DNA of 64,000 bases, from the NCBI GenBank assembly GCA_017417585.1, contig JAFPYX010000041.1, positions 1 to 64,000 on the forward strand, written 5' to 3'. The stretch comes from Victivallales bacterium. GTDB lineage: Bacteria; Verrucomicrobiota; Lentisphaeria; Oligosphaerales; Oligosphaeraceae. Position numbers and translations under genes: made by a program. The notes below the pieces were generated by a model that searched no databases, was not told the origin of the DNA, and saw nothing but the letters and a program-made list of their open reading frames with translations. Below, one piece after another: positions 9,092 to 17,937 of this stretch (its first letter is position 1; every line of letters starts with the position of its first letter).

Positions 9092-10198
9092 ATGTCGTGG
9101 ACTTGTCAAAATTTGATTGTGCTGGCGCTGCTGGCGCTGGGCGCGTGGCTCTTCTGCGCGATGCGCCGCCGAGAATACTGGCGACTGGCGGGGCGGGAAA
9201 TCATGGCGCGGAAAAGCGCGGTGGTTTCCGGCACGGTTCTGGCGGCGTATCTCCTTGTCGCCTTGCTAGATTCCATCGGCTGGCGCAATGCCGAACGCGA
9301 TCCGGAGAGCGGCGAAGTCCGTCGCAATCCCCAGACTGGCGAGGTGGTCTACGACCGGGGCGCCTCTGTCCTTGACCGGTTGCTGGTGCCGCTGGCCAGT
9401 CGACAGGAACTCTACTATTCCGCGCCGCTGTCGAAGGAGGCATATATCTACGAAACACAGGAAAACGGGGATGGTACGGTGCGCCGCGCACATCCCGCAC
9501 TTCAGCATCCCCGAACCCATCTGCTGGGGACGGACCGCATCGGCAACGACGTTCTGCTGCTCGCGCTCAAAAGCATCCGCACCGGAATCATCATCGGGCT
9601 GCTCACCACGCTCATCGCCATCCCCTTCGCGCTGCTCATGGGAATCCTCGCCGGCTACTACGGCGGATGGCTGGATGACTTGATTCAGTATGTCTATACC
9701 GTCATCAGTTCCATCCCGACGGTGCTTTTCGTGGCCGCGTTCATCGTCATCTTCGGCGTCGGGCTTCCACAGCTCTGCGTTGCGATGGGACTGGCCTCCT
9801 GGACGAGCCTGTGCCGGCTGTTGCGCGCCGAAACGCTGCGGCTGCGCGAGTCCGAGTTCGTCTCGGCGGCTGTCGCCCTGGGGACGCCCTCCTGGCGGAT
9901 TCTCCTGAAACATATCCTGCCCAATGTCCTGCACGTGGTCATCATCACCACCGTGTTGCGCTTCTCGTCGGAGGTGCTGGCCGAGGCGCTCCTGACCTAC
10001 CTGGGCATCGGCGTGGGTGCGGAGACGATGTCCTGGGGCGTGATGATCAATGACGCACGCAGCGAACTCACGCGGGATCCCGTCATCTGGTGGAAGCTTA
10101 CCGCCGCCTTCGTCTTCATGCTCGGGCTGGTCCTGCCGGCGAATCTCTTCGGCGACGCGGTGCGTGACGCCCTGGACCCCCGGCTCAGAACGCAGTGA
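9092..10198 (+). CDS. ABC transporter permease, DppC/OppC type
   Basis: Second permease of the peptide-type importer, 368 residues. An N-terminal helix pair precedes a periplasmic segment of about 100 residues, then the transport core starts at HLLGTDRIGNDVL, a DppC hallmark. The EAA loop is seen as EFVSAAVALGTPSWRILLKHILPN. No cognate ATPase gene follows: the next gene is unrelated, so the ATP-binding subunits must be encoded elsewhere. No Shine-Dalgarno sequence is visible before the ATG. Confidence 0.92.
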   Translation: MSWTCQNLIVLALLALGAWLFCAMRRREYWRLAGREIMARKSAVVSGTVLAAYLLVALLDSIGWRNAERDPESGEVRRNPQTGEVVYDRGASVLDRLLVPLASRQELYYSAPLSKEAYIYETQENGDGTVRRAHPALQHPRTHLLGTDRIGNDVLLLALKSIRTGIIIGLLTTLIAIPFALLMGILAGYYGGWLDDLIQYVYTVISSIPTVLFVAAFIVIFGVGLPQLCVAMGLASWTSLCRLLRAETLRLRESEFVSAAVALGTPSWRILLKHILPNVLHVVIITTVLRFSSEVLAEALLTYLGIGVGAETMSWGVMINDARSELTRDPVIWWKLTAAFVFMLGLVLPANLFGDAVRDALDPRLRTQ

Positions 10199-10294
10199 TG
10201 TTCTGTGCGGGAAAAGATAATCGTCTTTTTTTTCTCCGTGTCATCTGGCAAAGTGTCTATGATGCAATATTGTTAGGAAAACCGCGAAATTCGC

Positions 10295-12349
10295 ATGGCG
10301 GAGATTTCAAGTTGGAATCGTTTTGATTCCGCATCTGGAGATTTTGTTTTGAACAGCGTAGTCTTTGGTTCTTTGGGGGATTTTTTCCCCGACACTGAGC
10401 AGCCCTGTCGTATCAAAGGCTGCAAGAACAAAGTTCATATTTCTGGTGAAAGGTCGATGTACAGCAAGGCGGATGGGCGGGAACGCCCGGACCGCCTGAT
10501 GTGCGACGAGTGTTTTGCCTTGTTCCAGACTCTTCAAGACCAGGAGGTTGCTTGCTCGACTCCCGGTTGCGACGGGAAATGGACCTGGAATCGCTTTCAG
10601 CAGCTTGAGGCACATGCCCGCGGCAAGGACCACGAACCGCCGCACGGCTTCTGCGACAAGTGCCGTGCGGCAATGAAGCAGAAGGACGAGCCGCAGGTGC
10701 CCTGCCGTGTGAAGGGCTGCAAGAACACTTGGACGTGGACACGCCGAATGCAGCAGGAGTCCAAGTCCACCAAGCCGCCTTATCGATTCTGCGACGAATG
10801 CTTCCACACGCTTCAGACGCTAGCGGACCGTGAGTTGCCCTGCCGCATCAAGGGATGCGGGGCGAAGGTGGTGTGGTCGAAACTGCAACAGCTGGAATGG
10901 CTGAAAACCGGCAAGTCACTGGAGAAGCCGCCGGCGCGGATGTGTCCGGATTGCCTGAAGAAATTTGCGGAGCTCAAGCCGATTGAGCAGCCTTGCCGGA
11001 TGAAGGGCTGCAAGAACACCTGGACCTATTCTCCGTATGACCAGCTTGAGGTGTTGAAGAATACACCCGAGGGCAAGGAGCCGGTTCCGCCCCAGCGGAT
11101 GTGCCGTTCCTGCCTGGAATTCTTCAATCATGCGAAAGACCAGGAGCAACCCTGCGCCAACCGAGGCTGCGATGGCAAGTGGCTATGGACGCGTGCGATG
11201 CAGCTGGGCGCCCATCTCCACGGCCATGACGATGCCCCGCATCATCTGTGCACGACCTGTCAGGAAAAACTCAAGACCATGCAACCCAAGCAGATGCCTT
11301 GTTGCGAAACGGGCTGCGATGGAACCTGGACCTACGAGCCTGCGGAACAATTGAAGGATGAATTGCTGAAGCGCAACCCGCCACGTCGGCATTGCGCCAA
11401 ATGCCAGGAGTTCATCAAAACGCACGAACCCCAGACGCTCCAGTGCGAGAAGTGCTCCAATGAGTTCAAGTGGTCGGTGCAGGAGCAGCTGATGACCGAG
11501 CTGGGGACCTTCCAGAAGCCGCGCTTCTGCGCCAACTGCAATTCCGATGAATTGGCGACGATGCCTCCTCCGCAGTCGGTTATCACGCCTGCCGTGAAGC
11601 CGCCGTTTGTGGTCAAAGTTCCGACTGGCGGGGCGTGGAATGACTCGCCGGTCACCCGTGACTGGCCGGTCGGGTTGACGCAGGAGGTCATTGCCCGCAT
11701 GGAGCATGCGGCGCGTCGCGTGGTCTGCCTCGGGGATTCCCTTACCGCCGCCCTGGGAGACGGGCCCTCCTGGGTGGCAGAATTGGAAAACCAGTTGAAC
11801 GAGAGGTTCCCGGAGGGCAAGACCGTGGTGCTGAATGCCGGCATCCCTGGATGCACAACCGAACTGGCGATGTTGCGGCTGGCGCGTGATGTGGAGGCGT
11901 TTTCGCCGCATCTGGTCATCGTTTCCTTCGCCTTCGAGGATGCCATGAAGGCCCGCAACGGCAATGCCGCCGAGGAACTTCCCAGGCTGTCGGAAAACTT
12001 CCATGCGCTGGTCAAGGCTCTGCGCTCGGTTCCCGAACCGCCGCAAGTGCTTTGCTTGTTGCCAAATCCCATTTATCCCCAGAAGGATGGCATGAATGAC
12101 GCTTGGAAAGTAAATGCCACGCCTGACGAGGCGTTCCAGGGACTCTATGATGCGGTGCTGCGTATGCAGCGGACGTGTGCCAAGGAGGCGGAGGTCCCGC
12201 TGGTGGATGGCAAGGCGCTCTTTGAACTGGTGGGCGCACGTGCGGCGCTGACTGGCATGGGCACCTGGAATCGGCCGAATGCAGCGGGATGCGAGAATCT
12301 CGCGCGCTGGCTGGCAGACGCGATTGCGACCAATGGATTGCTGAGGTGA
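10295..12349 (+). CDS. eight-fold Cys4 zinc-ribbon repeat protein with C-terminal SGNH-like domain
   Basis: A 684-residue protein with an unusual architecture. From C38 to about residue 425 there are eight tandem units of about 45-50 residues. Most fit CxxxGCxxxWTWxxxxQLE...PPxRxCxxC; the first five Cys pairs are best preserved and the eighth is shorter. Each unit looks like a small zinc ribbon. From about residue 465 an SGNH/GDSL hydrolase-like domain begins with GDSL at 480-483 and a recognisable NAGIPG block. The usual GxND block and the terminal D-x-x-H are not conserved: WNRPNAAG occupies the place of HPNAAG. Catalysis is therefore doubtful. No signal peptide is visible. The substrate is unknown. 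Confidence 0.75.
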   Translation: MAEISSWNRFDSASGDFVLNSVVFGSLGDFFPDTEQPCRIKGCKNKVHISGERSMYSKADGRERPDRLMCDECFALFQTLQDQEVACSTPGCDGKWTWNRFQQLEAHARGKDHEPPHGFCDKCRAAMKQKDEPQVPCRVKGCKNTWTWTRRMQQESKSTKPPYRFCDECFHTLQTLADRELPCRIKGCGAKVVWSKLQQLEWLKTGKSLEKPPARMCPDCLKKFAELKPIEQPCRMKGCKNTWTYSPYDQLEVLKNTPEGKEPVPPQRMCRSCLEFFNHAKDQEQPCANRGCDGKWLWTRAMQLGAHLHGHDDAPHHLCTTCQEKLKTMQPKQMPCCETGCDGTWTYEPAEQLKDELLKRNPPRRHCAKCQEFIKTHEPQTLQCEKCSNEFKWSVQEQLMTELGTFQKPRFCANCNSDELATMPPPQSVITPAVKPPFVVKVPTGGAWNDSPVTRDWPVGLTQEVIARMEHAARRVVCLGDSLTAALGDGPSWVAELENQLNERFPEGKTVVLNAGIPGCTTELAMLRLARDVEAFSPHLVIVSFAFEDAMKARNGNAAEELPRLSENFHALVKALRSVPEPPQVLCLLPNPIYPQKDGMNDAWKVNATPDEAFQGLYDAVLRMQRTCAKEAEVPLVDGKALFELVGARAALTGMGTWNRPNAAGCENLARWLADAIATNGLLR

Positions 12350-12527
12350 CCAGAGGAATCTGGCCAGTCGGCGGCCCGGCGGTCCCGAAAATAAAATCTG
12401 GTTTTTTCCGCAGATAATTTGTTTTTTTTGCGGACGAAAAGGAAATTCGCATTAAAGTATGCGTGTCTTGCTTTTCTTCCAACCCCTTTAATTTGGTTTC
12501 ACCTTTTTGAAAACGGACTACACGAAC

Positions 12528-13196
12528 ATGCGTATTTTTAAGTTCTCGTCCCTGCTGGCGATCGCGATGGTTGCCGCCGTGTTGCTTTTCACCGGTTGCG
12601 TGGCCAAGCCCAAACTGGATCTGAACGGCGTTCAAGACAATCCCTCGGGAATAGGCGGACTGAATGGCGAGGCTGGCGGCATGGATTTGGATGGCCCTGG
12701 CTATGTCGCCGGGCCTGAGGGTATGGACCCGAATGAGTTCCAGGGACTTAATGAATGGGATGATCCCAATGGGCTGGGCGCCGGAAAATGGGGGGACACC
12801 AATGCCCCCGTCAGCGAGGCCGGCAATGGCGGTGCCTTCCTCAAGAACGAACGCCGCTGGACGGATTGCGTGGTCTATTTCGCATACGACCAATACGAGG
12901 TCGGCCCCAGCGAACGTGCCAAGCTGGATTCGCTTGCGCAGTATCTTACCGAAAATCCCGCCCTTGGCGTTGTCGTGGAAGGGCATACCGATGAACGTGG
13001 AAGTGATGAATACAACCGTGCTCTGGGCGAACGCCGCGCATTGGCAGTCACGCAGTATCTTTCCCTGATGGGGGTGGGTGCCGATCGTTGCAAGACCATC
13101 AGCTATGGCGAAGACAAGCCGGCGGTGCCCGGTGCCGCCACGGAGAGTGACCATCAGCTCAACCGTCGAGCGGAATTCCTCATCGGCGAACTCTAG
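12528..13196 (+). CDS. pal: peptidoglycan-associated lipoprotein (OmpA domain)
   Basis: Outer-membrane lipoprotein that binds peptidoglycan as part of the Tol-Pal envelope system. The ATG at 12528 gives a clean type II signal peptide with lipobox FTGC and lipidated C24. A Gly/Asn/Asp-rich linker follows, then an OmpA-like domain from VYFAYDQ through VEGHTDERGS-EYN-ALGERRA to NRRAEFLI, the canonical peptidoglycan-binding signature. 222 residues is slightly longer than E. coli Pal because of the linker. An in-frame upstream start at 12507 would only add seven residues before the signal peptide. No tol genes are adjacent. Confidence 0.92.
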   Translation: MRIFKFSSLLAIAMVAAVLLFTGCVAKPKLDLNGVQDNPSGIGGLNGEAGGMDLDGPGYVAGPEGMDPNEFQGLNEWDDPNGLGAGKWGDTNAPVSEAGNGGAFLKNERRWTDCVVYFAYDQYEVGPSERAKLDSLAQYLTENPALGVVVEGHTDERGSDEYNRALGERRALAVTQYLSLMGVGADRCKTISYGEDKPAVPGAATESDHQLNRRAEFLIGEL

Positions 13197-13262
13197 CCGG
13201 GTATTTGCCGGATTCCATTCAGCATTTCGCAGACGCCATCCGAATGGCTACGGTGCACTGAG

Positions 13263-14555
13263 ATGTCTGCCTTGTCGGTGTGTGCGGCTCTGGTTTTCCA
13301 GGGCGGTAGGTTGTTGTTGGCGACACGGCGTCCCGGCAGTATGTTGGCTGGCAAATGGGAGTTCCCCGGTGGGAAGGTACGTCCGGGCGAGGCGCTAGAG
13401 GGATGTATTTCCCGTGAACTGGAAGAGGAACTCGGTCTGACGATTCGCCGTGCGTCCTGTTTTGGTGAAACGACGTACAATTATCCCGACAAGACAGTAT
13501 GCCTTCATTTTATGCTTTGCGAGATTGTGCCTGGCAGTCAGGCAGTGCCTCGTGAAGGTCAGCGTTGTGGATGGTTTTTGCCGGAAGAATGGGGCAGTCT
13601 GGATTTTGCCCCGGCGGATCTGAAGTTTCTGGAGAGTCGCCGGAAGGATTTGGAAATGGAAGCATCGAAGAGCGCTTTGCCGCGGAAGGCATCAGGGCGT
13701 TTGCCTGATTGGCTGAGAACTTCCTTTGCGGATGGCCGTTCACGAGTCGAGATGCAACGGCTTTTGCGGGAAAGCGGCCTTCATACGGTTTGCGAGGGGG
13801 CGAAATGCCCCAATCGCAGCGAGTGCTGGCATCACCGCACCGCAACCTTTATGATTCTAGGAGACACGTGTACGCGCGCGTGCAGATTCTGCTCGGTTCG
13901 GCATGGACGGCCTCTGGCCCCCGATCCCGAGGAACCCCGGCACATCGCCGAAAGCGTGGCGAAACTGGCGCTCAAATATGCCGTGGTGACTTGCGTGACA
14001 CGGGACGATCTTCCAGATGGCGGCTCCAGCGCAATGCGGGATGTCATTCTTGCCATACGGGAAAAGTGCCCTGAGACGCTGGTTGAAGTGTTGGTTTCAG
14101 ACTACAACGCAGACCATGGGGCAATGGATGTCGTGATGGGGGCGCGTCCGGCGGTCTATGGACATAATCTGGAAACGGTCGAAAGACTTACGCCGAGCGT
14201 CCGGTCGCGTGCGCAGTATCGCCGGAGCCTGGAGTGCCTCGAATATGTCGCCACACATTGCGACAGGAGGACGGTTGTCAAATCCGGCGTGATGCTGGGG
14301 CTGGGTGAGACTGATGATGAGATTCGCGCCTGCCTGCGGGACCTGCGTGCGGCGGGAGTCGCCATTGTCACCTTGGGGCAGTATCTTCAGCCTACCCATG
14401 AGCAGCTTCCCGTTGAGCGTTTTGTCACGCCCGAGGAGTTTCTCGAATGGCAGCGTTACGCCGAGCAGGAACTCGGCTTTCGGCGCGCGGTCTGCGGACC
14501 GCTGGTTCGCAGTTCGTACCTTGCCGCAGAGGCCTACCGGAAGGCAATTGGATAA
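13263..14555 (+). CDS. lipA: fusion: Nudix (MutT-like) hydrolase + lipoyl synthase LipA
   Basis: One uninterrupted 430-residue frame carries two enzymes. Residues 1-130 form a MutT-type Nudix domain with a perfect Nudix box (GKVRPGE...REL-EELGL) near residues 40-60. From about residue 145 the complete radical-SAM lipoyl synthase follows. The auxiliary-cluster cysteines start at C177 (CxxxxCPNRSECW), the SAM-cluster motif is C203, C207, C210, and the C-terminal RSSY carries the auxiliary-cluster serine ligand. LipA inserts sulfur at C6 and C8 of octanoyl groups on 2-oxoacid dehydrogenase and GcvH proteins. There is no stop between the parts. An internal ATG near 13657 could give separate LipA, but no Shine-Dalgarno sequence stands out. 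Confidence 0.9.
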   Translation: MSALSVCAALVFQGGRLLLATRRPGSMLAGKWEFPGGKVRPGEALEGCISRELEEELGLTIRRASCFGETTYNYPDKTVCLHFMLCEIVPGSQAVPREGQRCGWFLPEEWGSLDFAPADLKFLESRRKDLEMEASKSALPRKASGRLPDWLRTSFADGRSRVEMQRLLRESGLHTVCEGAKCPNRSECWHHRTATFMILGDTCTRACRFCSVRHGRPLAPDPEEPRHIAESVAKLALKYAVVTCVTRDDLPDGGSSAMRDVILAIREKCPETLVEVLVSDYNADHGAMDVVMGARPAVYGHNLETVERLTPSVRSRAQYRRSLECLEYVATHCDRRTVVKSGVMLGLGETDDEIRACLRDLRAAGVAIVTLGQYLQPTHEQLPVERFVTPEEFLEWQRYAEQELGFRRAVCGPLVRSSYLAAEAYRKAIG

Positions 14556-14614
14556 TAGGAATTGTTTGGCTGGATTTTCTAGTTCTTCGGGAAAGTTCTT
14601 CATTCTTCTCTTTC

Positions 14615-15142
14615 ATGGAAATCTTAATCGACACTCCCAAAATCCAGGAACGGCTGGCGGTTCTGGCAACGGAGATAGACCAGTTTTACAGCGGCGCCTC
14701 CTATACGGTGATGCCGCTGCTGAATGGAGCGATGTTCTTCGCCGTGGACCTCATGCGGCATCTTCATGGTGATTTTCTGGTGGACTCGCTGGCGGTCTCC
14801 AGCTATGCCGGCGAACACTCTACGGGAGAAATCCGCCTCCGCGGCGACAGCAAGATGCCAGTGAAGGACAGGAATATCCTGGTGGTGGACGGCGTGCTGG
14901 ATACCGGTCTGACCTTGACGACAGTGCGTAAGATGCTGCTGGAGCGCGGAGCTCGCACGGTCCGCAGCGCGGTGCTGGTCTCCAAGCAAGTGAAGCGCCA
15001 TCCCATGGCGGTCGGCTATGTACCGGATTGGGTGGGGTTTTCCCTGCCGGACTATTTCATTGTCGGATGCGGTATGGATGCCGACGAACGGTATCGGGCG
15101 TTGCCATTCATCGCACGCATCAATGATCCGGATGCCCAATAG
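14615..15142 (+). CDS. hpt: hypoxanthine phosphoribosyltransferase
   Basis: Purine salvage enzyme transferring phosphoribose from PRPP to hypoxanthine or guanine. The ATG at 14615 gives 175 residues, the usual family length; the longer frame from 14447 runs inside lipA. The family blocks are visible: VMPLLNGAMFFAVDLMR, the SSYAG-HSTGEIRL-GD flexible loop, the PRPP motif VVDGVLDTGLTL, and WVGFSLPDYFIVGCGMD-DE-YR--PFI. The PRPP motif normally reads VEDIIDTGLT: the first acidic pair is Asp-Gly rather than Glu-Asp, while the catalytic Asp before Thr-Gly is kept. Confidence 0.9.
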   Translation: MEILIDTPKIQERLAVLATEIDQFYSGASYTVMPLLNGAMFFAVDLMRHLHGDFLVDSLAVSSYAGEHSTGEIRLRGDSKMPVKDRNILVVDGVLDTGLTLTTVRKMLLERGARTVRSAVLVSKQVKRHPMAVGYVPDWVGFSLPDYFIVGCGMDADERYRALPFIARINDPDAQ

Positions 15143-15175
15143 TCTATGGCAAAACGTTTTTTTTGACAGAGTTTG

Positions 15176-16603
15176 ATGGAGTCTCCAAATCAAATCATGA
15201 TGGATTTGCAGCGCAAACAGGTGCTGGTGATGGGAGCAGGCCGAAGTGGAGTGGCAGCGGCCCGGCTTGCCAGGGCGCATGGCGCCGCAGTTGTCCTTCT
15301 TGACAATGCTCCGGAGGAGCGTTTTGAAGCCCTGAAAACTCAGATGGCACAGGAGGAGATTGCCTTTCTCCCAGGTTTTCAGGAGGAGCAATGGCGTGGA
15401 GGGCGAATCGACCTGGTCGTGATGAGTCCGGGGATTGCCCAGGGCTCTCCCATGGATCGGGTGGCTCTGAGTACAAAAGCCCTCGTGATGGGGGAACTGG
15501 AATTCGGCGCCGCTTTCCTTTCATGCCCAATGCTGGCGGTCACGGGAACCAATGGGAAAACCACGACCGTCGAGTTGATGGCGGCATGCCTCCGCGAAGC
15601 CGGGAAGCGTGTGATGGCGGCTGGCAACATCGGCCTCCCACTGAGCCAAGTGGCGCTTGAACAACCTGAGCTGGAGTATCTTGTGGTGGAGGTCAGCAGT
15701 TTCCAGCTGGAGCACGCATCGTCCTTCCATCCTCTGGTGGCAGTGGTGCTGAATATCACCCCCGACCACCTGAATCGCCATGGCACAATGGAGGTTTATC
15801 GGGAGCTGAAGCTGAATCTGCTACGGCAGGTCCGCGCTGGAGGGCATGCTATATATCATGCTAATTTGGAAAAGTTTGTGAATATTCCTGCGGAGGTGGT
15901 TCCGGATCGCTTGTGGCTGATTGGGGAAGAAGTCAAGCAGGGGAAACGTGGGACGGACTGGCTGGTGAACAGCGATGGTCTGGCACGACTGGAACCGGAC
16001 GGGACTCACAAGCCATTGCTTTCGCGGGCGATTCTGCAGCTGGTCGGGAATCATAACCTGGCCAATGCCCTGGCGGTGGTGGCCGCCTTGTCTGGCATCG
16101 GCATCCCCTTGACCGCCTATCTTGCGGCGATGAGCAATTTTCACAGCGGCCCCCATCGTCTTCAGCCAATTGCCGAATGCAATGGCGTGGCATTCTTCGA
16201 CGACTCGAAGGCCACGGATGTCGATGCCATGAAACAGGCATTGAAGACACTTGGACCTACGCGCGGCAAAAAAATCCTCTTAATTGCGGGTGGACTTGAC
16301 AAAGGATGCGCTCTTTTGGAAGTCAAATCCGAATTGAGAATGTATGTTAAAGAGGCTTACTTGATTGGTGACTGCCGTCAACGCCTTGCCGGACTCTGGC
16401 GCGAAGAGATTCCCTGCCGACTCTGTGACTCTCTGGAAGCCGCGGTGCGGGATGCGGCGGCAATGGCCAAGCCCGGTGATACCGTGTTGCTTTCACCTGG
16501 CTGTGCGAGCATGGACATGTTCCGGGACTACGAGGAACGTGGAAATCGTTTCCGGGAGGCCGTACTGGCTTTGTCTGCAGAAGACATCGGCAAATCTGAA
16601 TGA
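15176..16603 (+). CDS. murD: UDP-N-acetylmuramoylalanine--D-glutamate ligase
   Basis: Cytoplasmic peptidoglycan precursor enzyme that adds D-glutamate to UDP-MurNAc-L-Ala using ATP. The N-terminal Rossmann domain begins VLVMGAGRSGVAAARLA. The Mur ligase P-loop is GTNGKT at residues 124-129, followed by NIG-PL and SSFQLE, then NITPDHLNRHG, HNLANALA and DDSKATD. About 475 residues is slightly longer than E. coli MurD. The start may be TTG 15173, ATG 15176 or ATG 15197; I chose 15176. It stands apart from a division and cell wall cluster: no mraY or ftsW nearby. Confidence 0.93.
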   Translation: MESPNQIMMDLQRKQVLVMGAGRSGVAAARLARAHGAAVVLLDNAPEERFEALKTQMAQEEIAFLPGFQEEQWRGGRIDLVVMSPGIAQGSPMDRVALSTKALVMGELEFGAAFLSCPMLAVTGTNGKTTTVELMAACLREAGKRVMAAGNIGLPLSQVALEQPELEYLVVEVSSFQLEHASSFHPLVAVVLNITPDHLNRHGTMEVYRELKLNLLRQVRAGGHAIYHANLEKFVNIPAEVVPDRLWLIGEEVKQGKRGTDWLVNSDGLARLEPDGTHKPLLSRAILQLVGNHNLANALAVVAALSGIGIPLTAYLAAMSNFHSGPHRLQPIAECNGVAFFDDSKATDVDAMKQALKTLGPTRGKKILLIAGGLDKGCALLEVKSELRMYVKEAYLIGDCRQRLAGLWREEIPCRLCDSLEAAVRDAAAMAKPGDTVLLSPGCASMDMFRDYEERGNRFREAVLALSAEDIGKSE

Positions 16604-16712
16604 CGCGGGTTTTGCCGACGGCAGGCTGACAAGGGTCGGAATAGTCTCCTAAGTGTGCTCGCCAGGTTGGATTTCTTCTTGTTTTTGTTCCATGATTTTC
16701 AAAGGAGAACGC

Positions 16713-17846
16713 ATGACTATGAAAGTTCGTGAATTCCATTGGTCGAAAGACGCCTCTGCTTTGGCTGGCGCGCTGTGCATCCTGTCACTGTTCATTTTGA
16801 CGGGATGCCGCACCGCCACTCCGAAGACTGCTGTGAAGCCGAGTTACAGTGGCTTGATGAGTTCACGCGGCATTGTGCCGCCAGCCGCCAGCCATTATTC
16901 CGCCCCTCGTGTGGCCCGTCCCGTTGTTCCGGCGCCAGAAGTCGTCGGCGAACAGGATGCCTTTATGCCCGAGGAACCGATGGTGGTTCCAGAGGGCGCC
17001 GATGCATTGCCGATGGAGGAAGAGCCCGTGAATACGGTGGAACAGCCGGCATCCTACGAGCTTCCGCATCTGGAAAATGGCCGTGCCGTGCCGAATCTGG
17101 CAGGGGCGCCGGCGAATAAGCAGGGTGTTGCGGCTGGAGCAGCTGCCGCTGGCGGACAGGCCGCCGCCGGCAACAATATCTATGTGGTGAAAAGCGGCGA
17201 TTCCCTTTCCCGCATTGCCGCCGCCCACAAGGTGAAGGTGGCGGACATCATGGCGCTGAATCCCAGTGTCACCAGTCCCGACAAGATCATTGTCGGTCAG
17301 CGTCTGACCATGCCGGCAACCGCGACGGGCGATGGCTTGGAGGCCGCTCCCGTCCGGGCGGAGGTGCCGAATGACGGAATCTACACCGTCGCCCCCGGCG
17401 ATTCGCTTTGGACGATTGGCAAGCGTTTCGGCGTTCGCCGCGAAGACATCAAGGCGTGGAACAATCTCACGGACGACAAGTTGCGGGTTGGACAGCAGTT
17501 GCGTCTGCGCGCGGATGCGGCGCAGCCGACGGGAAACAGTGCCCCCCCACCGAAGCCGTCGTCTGCCTCTCCTGCACCAGCCAAGGTTGAGTCCACGCCC
17601 GAAGCTGATCCGGCCGCCGCAAACACCGAATTGCCGGTTGACCCGGAATATGTGCCGATTCCAACCTCCAATGAAACGCCGTCCTTCCCGTATTATGTGC
17701 AAAGCGGAGATACCCTTGAGAAGATAGCTCAGCGCAATAATACCACTGTCGAAGACATCCTGGCGCGCAATCCTGGCATCAAATCCGATTCGGATTTGGT
17801 TCCGAATGTGACTCAGCTGTCCATCGCGCCAGCTCCCCAAAAATAA
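16713..17846 (+). CDS. LysM-domain lipoprotein (three LysM repeats)
   Basis: An envelope lipoprotein that should bind peptidoglycan through LysM modules. The ATG at 16713 has a good Shine-Dalgarno sequence (AAAGGAG) and yields a signal peptide with lipobox LTGC, lipid anchor C32. A Pro/Ala/Glu-rich spacer of about 120 residues leads to LysM1 (from Y157, YVVKSGDSL-RIA), LysM2 (from Y224, YTVAPGDSLW-IG) and LysM3 (from Y327, YYVQSGDTL-KIA). No catalytic domain (M23 or NlpC/P60) is present, so a structural or scaffold role is likelier than hydrolysis. Confidence 0.88.
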   Translation: MTMKVREFHWSKDASALAGALCILSLFILTGCRTATPKTAVKPSYSGLMSSRGIVPPAASHYSAPRVARPVVPAPEVVGEQDAFMPEEPMVVPEGADALPMEEEPVNTVEQPASYELPHLENGRAVPNLAGAPANKQGVAAGAAAAGGQAAAGNNIYVVKSGDSLSRIAAAHKVKVADIMALNPSVTSPDKIIVGQRLTMPATATGDGLEAAPVRAEVPNDGIYTVAPGDSLWTIGKRFGVRREDIKAWNNLTDDKLRVGQQLRLRADAAQPTGNSAPPPKPSSASPAPAKVESTPEADPAAANTELPVDPEYVPIPTSNETPSFPYYVQSGDTLEKIAQRNNTTVEDILARNPGIKSDSDLVPNVTQLSIAPAPQK

Positions 17847-17937
17847 GGCCGGAGGCTGAAGAGTCAATTTCCCCCTAGATAGAAGCGGGAGGCCTATGTG
17901 CCGCCCATTAAAATCCAACCAGAAAGGAAATCCAACC

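Noticed and set aside
14447-14614. N-terminal extension of hpt
   Set aside because: It lies within the lipA coding region and adds 56 residues not found in the family; the ATG at 14615 gives the normal length.
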